A program made the translations under genes and the position numbers. Under the pieces are notes generated by a model. It saw nothing but the letters and a program-made list of their open reading frames with translations. It did no database searches and was not told the origin of the DNA. A stretch of DNA of 64,000 nt from Aminobacter aminovorans (GTDB lineage Bacteria > Pseudomonadota > Alphaproteobacteria > Rhizobiales > Rhizobiaceae), in contig NZ_UFSM01000001.1 in the NCBI RefSeq assembly GCF_900445235.1, positions 4,851,501 to 4,915,500 of the forward strand, in the 5' to 3' direction. Below are positions 18,198-25,746 of the stretch, piece after piece (within the stretch, counting starts at the first letter, position 1; each line of letters begins with the position of its first letter).

Positions 18198-18647
18198 CTA
18201 GAGGTAGGCGGTCACCAAAGGCGGGCGGTCCCAGGCGTCGTTCTTGCCGTCCTCATAGGTGATCGGCACGGCAGCCAGTTCGTCGGCCGAGATGTCGTCG
18301 AGACAGGCGATGTTCACCGCAAAGAAGTCGCCGCCCATGATGTCGAAGCTGGCCGAGGCGAAGGGATGGACGCCGCAGCGGCTACAGAAGGTGTGGCGGA
18401 TGGCCGACGAGCCGAAGCGGTACTCGGTCAGTGTGTCGGCACCCGTCGTGACGCGAAAGCCAGCGGGCCGGGCAAAATTCTTCCAGAATCGGGTCTTGGC
18501 GCACCAGGAGCAGTTGCAGCGGAAGCTCGACGTCCACCAGACGCCGTCGAGCTCGGGCTTCGAGCGTTGGCCCTCGGGTGCGAGATCGAGTTGGCATTCG
18601 AAATGCACGGCCCCGCAATGGCAACTGCCGCGGTAGGATTTCAGCAT
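18198..18647 (-). CDS. GFA/CENP-V family zinc protein
   Basis: A 149-residue member of the GFA (glutathione-dependent formaldehyde-activating enzyme-like) fold. The zinc ligands are in SCHCGAVHFEC, CNCSWCAK and FCSRCGVHPF. Most members are not proven formaldehyde enzymes. I start at MLKSYRG, which has GAGGAG eight nt upstream. It is between the DUF899 and AHSA1 genes on the same strand. The catalytic role is unassigned. Confidence 0.85.
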   Translation of the reverse strand: MLKSYRGSCHCGAVHFECQLDLAPEGQRSKPELDGVWWTSSFRCNCSWCAKTRFWKNFARPAGFRVTTGADTLTEYRFGSSAIRHTFCSRCGVHPFASASFDIMGGDFFAVNIACLDDISADELAAVPITYEDGKNDAWDRPPLVTAYL

Positions 18648-18759
18648 CTTCGTTTCTCCTCGCATGGCTTGTCGTTCCGATGATCGACAACGATCATCGG
18701 TGACAGCATTTTCAATCGGGCATTCGGCGCGCCGGCGGCATCAGCCTCCGCGCGAAGCT

Positions 18760-19221
18760 TCAGACCACCGGTCGCCCGGCGAGCGCGTCGGCGAGGCGAT
18801 CGAGGCATTCGCCCCAGCCACCCAGATGCGAGTCGCGCGTATCGACGTCGAGGAACGGCTCTTGGCGGAAAGTCAGCCGCGTGCCGTCTCCTTCGGCTTT
18901 CAGCGTCACCGTCACCAGCGTCTGCCAGTCGGGATCGTGATCCCAGGCGAAGGTGAAGACGATCCGCTCATTTTCGACGATCTCGCGGAAGGTGCCGGTC
19001 ATGCCGTCCTGGACGTGGCCATGAATGAGCAGATGGTAGCTGCCGCCCTTGTGGAACTCGTGCGTCTCGCAACTCGACGTAAAGCCCTTCGGCCCCCACC
19101 AGCGGCAGAGATGCTCGGGGCTCGACCACATGCGGAAGACGAGCGCCGGCGGCGCATCGAAGACCCGTGAAAATTCGAGGACAAGCGATTGTGCAGCGAC
19201 GGTGTCAGTTCTTGCGGTCAT
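18760..19221 (-). CDS. AHSA1/SRPBCC-family protein
   Basis: A 153-residue protein of the Aha1 C-terminal (START-like) superfamily: VLEFSRVFDAPPALVFRMWSSPEHLCRWWGPKGF is the classic start, and LTFRQEPFLDVDTRDSHLGGWGECLDRL the end. Its start lies inside the last codons of the ArsR gene (17-nt overlap). ArsR-AHSA1 pairs are a common two-gene operon in which the regulator controls a small-ligand-binding protein. The ligand is unknown. Confidence 0.88.
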   Translation of the reverse strand: MTARTDTVAAQSLVLEFSRVFDAPPALVFRMWSSPEHLCRWWGPKGFTSSCETHEFHKGGSYHLLIHGHVQDGMTGTFREIVENERIVFTFAWDHDPDWQTLVTVTLKAEGDGTRLTFRQEPFLDVDTRDSHLGGWGECLDRLADALAGRPVV

Positions 19222-19558
19222 CCTGGTCTCCCCTAGGCGTCTGCAGTTCCTTGAGATAATCGGCCATGCGGTCGAAGCTCTGATCCCAGAAGTGGCGGTA
19301 GCGCTCGACCCAGTTGGCTATATCCTTGAGCGGCCCTGCCTCCAGCCGGCATGGGCGCCACTGCGCCTCGCGGCCGCGGCTGATGAGACCGGCGCGCTCC
19401 AGCACTTTCAAATGGCGCGAGATTGCAGGCAGGCTCATCTCGAATGGTTCGGCCAGTTCGTTGACCGTCGCCTCGCCCTGCGCGAGCCGGGCAAGGATGG
19501 CTCGCCTTGTGGGGTCGGCGAGGCTGGCGAATGTTGCGTCGAGGCGATCTTCGGTCAT
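19205..19558 (-). CDS. ArsR-family transcriptional regulator
   Basis: A 117-residue winged-helix repressor. It has the DPTRRAILARLAQGEATVNELAEPFEMSLPAISRHLKVLERAGLI helix-turn-helix and the WRPCRLEAGPLKDIANWVERYRHFWDQSFDRM C-terminus that is typical of the non-metal ArsR regulators paired with AHSA1 proteins. No ELCVCDL-type metal site is present, so it is probably not a metal sensor. It is first of a two-gene operon; palindromes just upstream are candidate autoregulatory operators. Confidence 0.9.
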   Translation of the reverse strand: MTEDRLDATFASLADPTRRAILARLAQGEATVNELAEPFEMSLPAISRHLKVLERAGLISRGREAQWRPCRLEAGPLKDIANWVERYRHFWDQSFDRMADYLKELQTPRGDQDDRKN

Positions 19559-19573
19559 TTATTTAGCAGACTT

Positions 19574-19595
19574 GTTAATTAACATATCCGTTAAC
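19574..19595. promoter_or_regulatory. Candidate ArsR operator
   Basis: The palindrome GTTAATTAAC (19574-19583) and a second half-like GTTAAC (19590-19595) lie 15-37 nt upstream of the ArsR start, in an AT-rich patch. Position and symmetry suggest autoregulation; binding is not shown. Confidence 0.5.
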
Positions 19596-19616
19596 TACAG
19601 CCAAAATTTTGAGCTG

Positions 19617-19736
19617 TCAAGCAATTTGCCACCAGCGAGAACCGTCTTGAAGAAGCGGCTGATGTCGTCGTCGGCATGCGCAGGCCAGAGGTGCGGCGAA
19701 GATAAGGGCACCGAGAATGGCGAGGGTCTTTTTCAT
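19617..19736 (-). CDS. Possible small secreted peptide, perhaps frameshifted
   Basis: In the 355-nt gap between ArsR and the next gene, a 39-codon frame begins MKKTLAILGALIFAAPLACA, a good signal peptide after GGAGATGAC, and ends quickly. A one-base shift after the signal peptide would continue as HADDDISRFFKTVLAGGKLL and stop at 19595. That reads more like a natural mature peptide, so the gene may be frameshifted or the base call wrong. No family is recognised. Confidence 0.3.
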   Translation of the reverse strand: MKKTLAILGALIFAAPLACACRRRHQPLLQDGSRWWQIA

Positions 19737-19913
19737 CTGTCATCTCCTGTTCGACACTCTTGTTGATTGCCGGGCTTGTTGATTGGCGGGGAGAAACGGG
19801 GGACATTGATGGCTATTCCCTCGGACAGTGCAGTTTCTGCCGGCGACTTCAGGACGGTGTTTGTATTCGGCTTCGGGCTCGCCTAACTGGAAGCCGACAC
19901 AACGGAAGCGAAC

Positions 19914-20312
19914 ATGGCCAGAAGACGCTCATCCCTCGGCTTTCTCGGCCTTTTCGGCCGCTCCAGCGACCTACGCGAACTGGATGGCGCCCTGCGCGCT
20001 GTCGACCTGCATCCGGCGCTGGTGCCGGAGGGCGTGAAGCTCACCATCGTCAACCTGATGAAGGACCATTGGCCCAACGAGCCACCTGTGTCGGCCTATG
20101 CGCCCATCGCCCAGTTGTTCGGCTACTGCATTGCCGGCGCGGTCGCCTTTGCCGGCGCCAACGGCGGCGACATGGCCATGCGGGTGGAGCAGCGTATCGA
20201 GGCAGCACTCGATGCCGAGGACAGCTTCGATGCGAAGATCGTGCTTCTGGCGCTGCATGCCAAGCTGATCAACCCTGATGTCGTCGAGCGCTTCGGGCTC
20301 AGCGCCGGGTAG
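19914..20312 (+). CDS. Conserved-looking hypothetical protein
   Basis: A 132-residue protein starting MARRRSSLGFLGLFGRSSDLRELDGALRAVDLHPALVPEGVK. No signal peptide is evident; a short hydrophobic helix AYAPIAQLFGYCIAGAVAFAGANG is near the middle, followed by helical, Glu/Asp-rich sequence. I do not recognise a family. The codon pattern and clean start support a real gene. It stands alone, convergent with the ROK regulator. Confidence 0.6.
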   Translation: MARRRSSLGFLGLFGRSSDLRELDGALRAVDLHPALVPEGVKLTIVNLMKDHWPNEPPVSAYAPIAQLFGYCIAGAVAFAGANGGDMAMRVEQRIEAALDAEDSFDAKIVLLALHAKLINPDVVERFGLSAG

Positions 20313-20321
20313 ATAGTTCTT

Positions 20322-20370
20322 GTGCAATTCCGGACGGAGAAAGCGCGACACGCTTTTCCTGGAATTGCGC
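20322..20370. repeat. Dispersed palindrome C
   Basis: The inverted repeat GCAATTCC (20324-20331) / GGAATTGC (20361-20368) flanks CGG..., with central GCGCGACACGC. It fills the gap between two convergent genes and resembles a third rhizobial dispersed palindrome family (recalled, not searched). It could act as a bidirectional terminator. Confidence 0.65.
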
Positions 20371-21522
20371 TTACTCCGCAGCCGTTTCGGCCGACGGCTC
20401 CTTCATCAAGGTGGCCGGATCCGGGCTGGTGAGCGCAAGCAGCGGCAGGGCCGCCGCGCCGATCAGCGCACAGCTCTGGCCAAGACCGCTGACCTCGATA
20501 CCCGGCTCCGCCACATCCGAACGCACCGACGGGCCTGGATCGCCCATTGTTTCCACCAGCCTGTGCAGCAGCCAGGCAGGTGCCGTGCCGCCGAGCACGA
20601 TCGCCTGGGGATCAAAGATGTTTTCAAGGCTGACGAGCGCCCGCGACAGGGCCGATGCCGCGCCATCCAGCCATGCCTGCGGCAGGTTGTCCTGCGCAAG
20701 CATGGCGCCTGCCGGAAGCAGGGGCCTGAGGCCATCGAGCGCGAGATAGCCATGCAGGCACCCGCGATTGCCGCAATGGCATGGCGCGCCCCTGGGATCG
20801 ATGAGGATGTGGCCGAACTCACCGGCATTGCCGCGCCCGCCATGCATCGGCACGCCGCCCTGCACGATGGCGCCGCCAACCCCCTCGCCGAGGAACAGAT
20901 AGAGGAAATCGCCACGGCCCTTGGCCCTGCCATGGGTGTATTCGGCCATTGCCGCGGCATTGGCGTCATTCTCGAACACCAGGGGTGCCGACGCAAACAG
21001 CGCCTCGAATGGTTTGGCGAAATCCGCCTGCGCGTCGGCGAGCCCGCCTGCGGCCGACCAGCGGCTGGCAAGCGGACGCGAGACAACGACACCGGTGCCA
21101 AGCCGCGGCAGCCCGCCGGCGGCAGCATCCACCGTGCGCGCGATAGCCCCCAAGGCGTCCAGTTGCTGGCCGTGATCGCCGCCGAAGGCGCGCGCTTCCG
21201 GCCGCGCCAGGACGTTGCCGGCTAGGTCGGTGGCGATGGCGTGACATAGACCAGATGCGACGTGAAGGCCGAGGCAATAGCCGGCACCCGGATTGATCTC
21301 GATGTCGATCTGCGGCTGGCCGCGCAGGCCGCGCCGGCGGCCGGTCTCGCGCACCAGCCCGGTGTCGATCAGGTCCTCGATGATGTTGCGGATGCCCTGG
21401 GGCGTGAGCCCGGAAAGCCGCGCCAGCTCGATGCGCGACAGGCTGCCGTGGCGACGCAGCGCGTCGAGCACGACGGTGCGGTTGTAGCGTCGGGTGAGCG
21501 TCGCCGAATTGCCGTTGGCCAT
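20371..21522 (-). CDS. ROK-family transcriptional regulator
   Basis: A 383-residue repressor of the NagC/XylR (ROK) type. The N-terminal winged helix (VLDALRRHGSLSRIELARLSGLTPQGIRNIIEDLI) is followed by a sugar-kinase-like ROK domain with the zinc motif CHCGNRGCLHGY, VFENDANAAAMAE and FLGEGVGGAIV. It is divergent from the PPOX/ferredoxin cassette, with a 144-nt AT-rich gap, and may control that cassette. ROK regulators usually sense sugars, which is hard to match with the neighbouring redox genes. Confidence 0.88.
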   Translation of the reverse strand: MANGNSATLTRRYNRTVVLDALRRHGSLSRIELARLSGLTPQGIRNIIEDLIDTGLVRETGRRRGLRGQPQIDIEINPGAGYCLGLHVASGLCHAIATDLAGNVLARPEARAFGGDHGQQLDALGAIARTVDAAAGGLPRLGTGVVVSRPLASRWSAAGGLADAQADFAKPFEALFASAPLVFENDANAAAMAEYTHGRAKGRGDFLYLFLGEGVGGAIVQGGVPMHGGRGNAGEFGHILIDPRGAPCHCGNRGCLHGYLALDGLRPLLPAGAMLAQDNLPQAWLDGAASALSRALVSLENIFDPQAIVLGGTAPAWLLHRLVETMGDPGPSVRSDVAEPGIEVSGLGQSCALIGAAALPLLALTSPDPATLMKEPSAETAAE

Positions 21523-21666
21523 CTTTCCTCCCTCGATTCCGGTCCCGTTAGCATATAAAAGTAAAACAACGAATTTTCTTTATTGACTTCAAAACAGCTT
21601 CCACTAGCCTCGCGGCGGATCGAACGGGTCCACAATGAAGGTGGGCCGCAAACCGAGGGAGGACCG

Positions 21667-22269
21667 ATGCAGTCGATCGACCGCGTGAAGCTGAGAGACA
21701 TGTTTCCGCCACCCGGCGACCTGGTGGTGCAGAAGGTGTTGACCCAGCTCGACAAGCATTGCCTGTATTTCCTGTCGCTGTCGCCGTTCCTGCTGATCGC
21801 GACGCAGGGCAACAACGGCGCCGATGTCTCGCCGCGCGGCGATCCGGCAGGGTTCGTCAAGGCGATCGACAGGCAGACGATCCTGATTCCCGACAGGCCG
21901 GGCAACAACCGGCTCGATACGATGGAGAACATCCTCGACAATGCGCGCGTCGGCTGCCTGTTCCTGGTGCCGGGGCTGGGCGAGATCCTGCGCATCAATG
22001 GCGAGGCCGATCTCGTCGTCGGGCCGGAGCTGGAGCAGCTCGCCTTCCAGGGCAAGACGCCGCCGGTCGCCATCCGCATAAGGGTGCGCGAGGCGTTGTT
22101 CCACTGCGCCAAGGCGGTCATCCGCTCCAAGATCTGGAGCCCCGCGACCTTTGCCAGGCGCGAGGATTTCCCGCCGCTGGGCGCGGTGCTGGCCGACCAG
22201 ATCGCCGGGCTCGACAAGGACGAGATGATCGAATGGATCCGCGTGGGCGACCAGCGGACTCTCTACTGA
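21667..22269 (+). CDS. PPOX-type FMN-dependent pyridoxamine-5'-phosphate-oxidase-family protein
   Basis: A 200-residue split-barrel flavoprotein of the MSMEG_1061-like PPOX group: FLSLSPFLLIATQGNNGADVSPRGDPAGFVK (FMN-binding strand region), ILIPDRPGNNRLDTMENILDNARVG, and a C-terminal KAVIRSKIWSP block. The start MQSIDRVK has GGGAGG upstream. It is the first gene of a three-gene run with a ferredoxin (9-nt gap) and a ferredoxin reductase, suggesting that the flavin receives electrons from them. The substrate is unknown. It is not a PdxH orthologue by length or motif. Confidence 0.85.
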   Translation: MQSIDRVKLRDMFPPPGDLVVQKVLTQLDKHCLYFLSLSPFLLIATQGNNGADVSPRGDPAGFVKAIDRQTILIPDRPGNNRLDTMENILDNARVGCLFLVPGLGEILRINGEADLVVGPELEQLAFQGKTPPVAIRIRVREALFHCAKAVIRSKIWSPATFARREDFPPLGAVLADQIAGLDKDEMIEWIRVGDQRTLY

Positions 22270-22278
22270 GGGAACGAC

Positions 22279-22596
22279 ATGATCGAGATCAGTTTCACCG
22301 AAGCCGATGGCAAAAAGCGGACCCTGAGCGGTGAGCCCGGCGGCACGCTGCTGAACGCCATCCTCGGCGCCGGCGTCAAGGGCATCGTCGCCGAATGCGG
22401 CGGCGGCTGCTCATGCGGGACCTGCCATGTGCATGTCGATCCGCAATGGACCGGCAGGCTGCCGGCGCCGGCCGACGACGAGGCCGACATGCTGTCGCTG
22501 GCCGAGGACGTGACCGCACTGAGCCGCCTCGCTTGCCAGATAAGGCTCGCACCCGAACTGAACGGGCTGAGCGTGGCGGTCCCGGGAGCGACCTGA
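22279..22596 (+). CDS. [2Fe-2S] ferredoxin, adrenodoxin/plant-type
   Basis: A 105-residue electron carrier. The cluster ligands fit C-x5-C-x2-C...C (Cys40, Cys46, Cys49, Cys86), in the segment AECGGGCSCGTCHVHVD and later LACQIRL. The spacing is the adrenodoxin/putidaredoxin type that partners with FAD reductases and oxygenases. Its stop overlaps the reductase start (TGATG), so the two are translationally coupled. No P450 or Rieske oxygenase follows, which is unusual for such a pair. Confidence 0.92.
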   Translation: MIEISFTEADGKKRTLSGEPGGTLLNAILGAGVKGIVAECGGGCSCGTCHVHVDPQWTGRLPAPADDEADMLSLAEDVTALSRLACQIRLAPELNGLSVAVPGAT

Positions 22597-23834
22597 TGGC
22601 GGGCAAGCGCATCGTCATCGTCGGTGCCGGCCATGCCGGCGTGCAAGCGGCCGCCTCGCTGCGCGACGAGGGTTTTGGCGGCGAGATCGAGCTGATCAGC
22701 GCCGAAAGCGCCCTGCCCTATCATCGCCCGCCACTGTCGAAACGCTTTGCCGAAGGGCTGACCGACGAGGCGATCGCGCTCAGGCCGGCAGCGTTCTATG
22801 CAGCGCAGGACATCAGGCTCAGGCGGGGCAAAGCGGTGGAGGAGATCGACGTGAGGGGACAGCGGCTGAAGCTGGGCAGCGGCAAGCGCCTCGCTTATGA
22901 CCATCTGATCCTCGCCACGGGGTCGCGCAACCGCAGCCTGGCAGTTCCAGGCGAAGAGCTGGACGGCATCGTCTCGATCCGTGATCTCGGCGACGCCTAC
23001 AGGCTGGCCTCATCCATTGTCATCGGCACCAGGGCCTTCATCGTCGGCGCCGGTTATCTCGGCCTCGAAGTGGCGGCAGCGCTCGCCAGGCACGGCGTTA
23101 AGGTCACCATCGCCGCAGCACGTCCGCTGCCGCTTGGCCGGTCGGTGTCTCCTGAAACAGCCAGGATGGTTGTGGCAGGGCTGCGGGACATGGGCATTGA
23201 GACGATCGTCGGCACCGGCATAGCCGGCTTCGAAGGCAATGGGCGCCGGGTGACAGGCGTTCGGCTGGGCGACGGCAGCCTGCGCGAGACGGAGCTGGCG
23301 GTCGTCGGCATAGGCGCCGTGCCCGATGTCGGACTTGCCAAATATGCCGGGCTCGATGTCGACAACGGCATCTTGGTCGACGAGGCGCTGGCGACCTCGG
23401 CAGCCAACATTTCGGCCATAGGCGACTGTGCGCGGATTCGGGGCTGTTCCCGGCTGGAGAGCGTGGCCAGTGCAACATTTCAGGCGCGCTGCATTGCAGC
23501 CCGGCTCTGCGGCAGGCCGGCCCCGGCGGCCGAGACGCCGTGGTTCTGGAGTGACATCGGCGACCTCAGGCTGAAGATGGCCGGCTTGAAGCAGCCTGAC
23601 GATGCGGTGCGGACGCTTGCCGTCGACGGCGGGCATGTCGCCCTATGTTTCCGCAACGGGCAGCTCGCCGCCGTCGAGACGATCAACGCCAACCGCATCC
23701 ATGTCGCGGCGCGGCGCATTCTCGATGCGGGTATTCCACTTGAGATGGACGCGGCCTGCGCGCCTGATTTCGACATGGTGGTCCATGCCAGGGCGCTCGC
23801 CGCGCGATCATCAGCGGCTCCATGCGCAGCCTAG
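22596..23834 (+). CDS. Ferredoxin/putidaredoxin reductase, NAD(P)H-FAD dependent
   Basis: A 412-residue flavoprotein that transfers electrons from NAD(P)H to the adjacent ferredoxin. The FAD site is IVIVGAGHAGVQAA (residues 5-18), PYHRPPLSK is typical of this reductase group, and the NAD site is FIVGAGYLGLEVAAAL. A second FAD motif is AIGDCA. The C-terminal reductase domain (WFWSDIGDLRLKMAG) is complete. The start is the ATG overlapping the ferredoxin stop. The terminal acceptor is probably the PPOX protein or something outside the cassette. Confidence 0.92.
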   Translation: MAGKRIVIVGAGHAGVQAAASLRDEGFGGEIELISAESALPYHRPPLSKRFAEGLTDEAIALRPAAFYAAQDIRLRRGKAVEEIDVRGQRLKLGSGKRLAYDHLILATGSRNRSLAVPGEELDGIVSIRDLGDAYRLASSIVIGTRAFIVGAGYLGLEVAAALARHGVKVTIAAARPLPLGRSVSPETARMVVAGLRDMGIETIVGTGIAGFEGNGRRVTGVRLGDGSLRETELAVVGIGAVPDVGLAKYAGLDVDNGILVDEALATSAANISAIGDCARIRGCSRLESVASATFQARCIAARLCGRPAPAAETPWFWSDIGDLRLKMAGLKQPDDAVRTLAVDGGHVALCFRNGQLAAVETINANRIHVAARRILDAGIPLEMDAACAPDFDMVVHARALAARSSAAPCAA

Positions 23835-23879
23835 GTTCCGCAGAAGGCTGTCGAAAGTTCGCTGAGCGTCTTCCGGCGT

Positions 23880-25469
23880 CTAGCCGCCCATGCCGGAGCG
23901 CGGCAGCTTGATCAGCTCTCCAAACTGGGCGCGGAGCTTGTCGTCGAGGCTGCGCGGAATATGCCGCGGAAAACGCTCAGCGAGGATGCGTTTCTTCTCC
24001 GTGATTGCCTTGCCGAGCAGGTCAGGCTTGCCCTTCTCGTTCCATTCCTTGGGCGAGAAGCGGTCAGCCACGGCAGGATAGAAATACTCCGTCTGCATCA
24101 GTCGGAGCGTCTGCTCGTTGCCGAGATAATGGCCGGGGCCGTTGAGGCAGACTTCAGAGATGGTGGCGATGGACAGCGCCTCGTCCGAGACCTCGATGCC
24201 GCGCACGCAACGCAGGCATTGGCCCAGCATGTCGTTGTCGATGATCAGGCTTTCCAGGCAGAAGCCGAGCAGGGAGGCATGCATACCGGCTGATTCATAG
24301 ACCAGATTGAGCCCCGACAACCCGGCCATGACATTGGTGATGCCCTTTTCATAGCCGGACTGGATGTCGGGCAGCTTGGAGTCGGCCATGCCGGCGGCCG
24401 ACCCGCCGGGCAGGTCGTAGAACTGGGCCATCTGGGCGCAGGCAGCCGTCAGCAGTGCCTGCTCGGCCGAGCCTCCTGACATGGCCCCAGTGCGCAAGTC
24501 GGAGACGAAGGGCCAGGTGCCGAAAATGGCGGGATGGCCGGGCTTTAGCGCATTGACATAGACGAGACCGGCCAACACCTCGGCGACGGCCTGGACGACC
24601 GCACCGGCGATCGCTGCGGGCGCAGTGGCTCCAGCCTGGCCTGCGGACAACAGCAGGATCGGGATACCGCCCTCGACGCAGGCTTCGAGCACGCCGCAGG
24701 CATCCTCGGCGAACTTCATCGGCGGCACGACAAAGCAGTTGGAATTGGAGACGAAGGGACGGGCGCGGAAATTTTCCTCGCCGCCAGCGATTTCGTAGAG
24801 CATCTGCAAGGCAGGGGCGACGTTCTCACGCACGGTGAAGCTGGTGCCGACATGCTTGGAGGTACCGGAGACGCAGGCGTAGAGGGTGTTGAAGTCCATT
24901 TCCAGCGGGTCGGGAATGTCGCGTGGCACCATCGGGCGCTGGAAGAAGTGGATGTTGTCGAGGCCGTCGACAATGCGGGCGGCGTCGTAGATGTCCTGCA
25001 GCAGGCTTTCGCGATATTCGCGTTTCTCGACGTCGACGAGGTGAACGGCGGCACCGGCCGTGCCATAGTGGACCCGCCTGCCCTGGATCAGCATGTCGTG
25101 CTTGGGATCCTGGCCGCAAAGCGTGAAGTTGCGGGCGGCATTCCTGATGGTCGACAACACCAGCTCCCGCGGGAAGCGGATGCGGCCGTCGTCGCTGTAG
25201 GTGGCGCCGACCCGTTTCAGTGCCTCGATGCAACTCGGGATGGCGTTGGCGAAACCGACGGTCTCGAGCAGCGTCAGCACCGCCTCGTGAATGCGTTCGA
25301 GATCATTCTGGCCCAATGCCTTGAAGGTGCCGCCCTCCAGGCCGGCACGTACCGGGCGGATGTCGTCGGCCAGCGGAGCGGCACGCATCGCTCGTCGCGC
25401 CTCCCTGCCACCCGACCTTCGCGAACGTTGTTCCGCGGACAGATCATGGCTTTCGATGGCAACTGACAT
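23880..25469 (-). CDS. MttB-family (COG5598) methyltransferase, non-pyrrolysine type
   Basis: A 529-residue TIM-barrel homologue of trimethylamine methyltransferase. No in-frame amber codon interrupts it, so it belongs to the non-pyrrolysine group, which includes glycine betaine:corrinoid methyltransferase. Recognisable blocks are ETVGFANAIPSCIEALKRVGA, LCGQDPKHDML, HYGTAGAAVHLVD and LPGGSAAGMADSKLPDIQSGYEK. It is convergent with the ferredoxin reductase gene (45-nt gap) and downstream of a MocR regulator on the same strand. No corrinoid carrier or reductive activase is in the window. A quaternary-amine substrate (betaine, carnitine-like) is plausible but unproven. Confidence 0.87.
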   Translation of the reverse strand: MSVAIESHDLSAEQRSRRSGGREARRAMRAAPLADDIRPVRAGLEGGTFKALGQNDLERIHEAVLTLLETVGFANAIPSCIEALKRVGATYSDDGRIRFPRELVLSTIRNAARNFTLCGQDPKHDMLIQGRRVHYGTAGAAVHLVDVEKREYRESLLQDIYDAARIVDGLDNIHFFQRPMVPRDIPDPLEMDFNTLYACVSGTSKHVGTSFTVRENVAPALQMLYEIAGGEENFRARPFVSNSNCFVVPPMKFAEDACGVLEACVEGGIPILLLSAGQAGATAPAAIAGAVVQAVAEVLAGLVYVNALKPGHPAIFGTWPFVSDLRTGAMSGGSAEQALLTAACAQMAQFYDLPGGSAAGMADSKLPDIQSGYEKGITNVMAGLSGLNLVYESAGMHASLLGFCLESLIIDNDMLGQCLRCVRGIEVSDEALSIATISEVCLNGPGHYLGNEQTLRLMQTEYFYPAVADRFSPKEWNEKGKPDLLGKAITEKKRILAERFPRHIPRSLDDKLRAQFGELIKLPRSGMGG

Positions 25470-25544
25470 GCAGGTCCTCCGAATTCGTGTGAGGCTGGCC
25501 CGCAGTGATTATGCCACCGTCGTGTCGCCTCGTTCCCTTTGCTC

Positions 25545-25580
25545 GACTATGCAATGTCCATTGGCCCAGACTATGGGCCA
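25545..25580. promoter_or_regulatory. Candidate MocR operator upstream of the MttB-like gene
   Basis: GACTAT (25545-25550), ATGTCCA (25554-25560), and the perfect inverted repeat TGGCCCA-gacta-TGGGCCA (25562-25580), which holds a second GACTAT (25569-25574). It starts 75 nt before the MttB-like start. ATGTCCA and GACTAT recur upstream of the MocR gene. The 277-nt gap (25470-25746) has no gene. Confidence 0.45.
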
Positions 25581-25746
25581 GCAGATTCCGCCGGATATGC
25601 CAGGGCGGTCATACATACCGGCGACACGGAGTGGCGGCCGGCACGGGAATACACTCGAAACCGGAGCGGGAATCAGTCGTGGATCGGAGGTTTGTTCAAA
25701 GTGCTGCAACGCTGCGCGCCAGGAGGCGGGCAGCGTTGCCGAGGGC

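Noticed and set aside
23880..25469. Pyrrolysine in the MttB homologue
   Set aside because: There is no in-frame TAG, and no pyl genes are in the window; the protein reads through as a standard frame.
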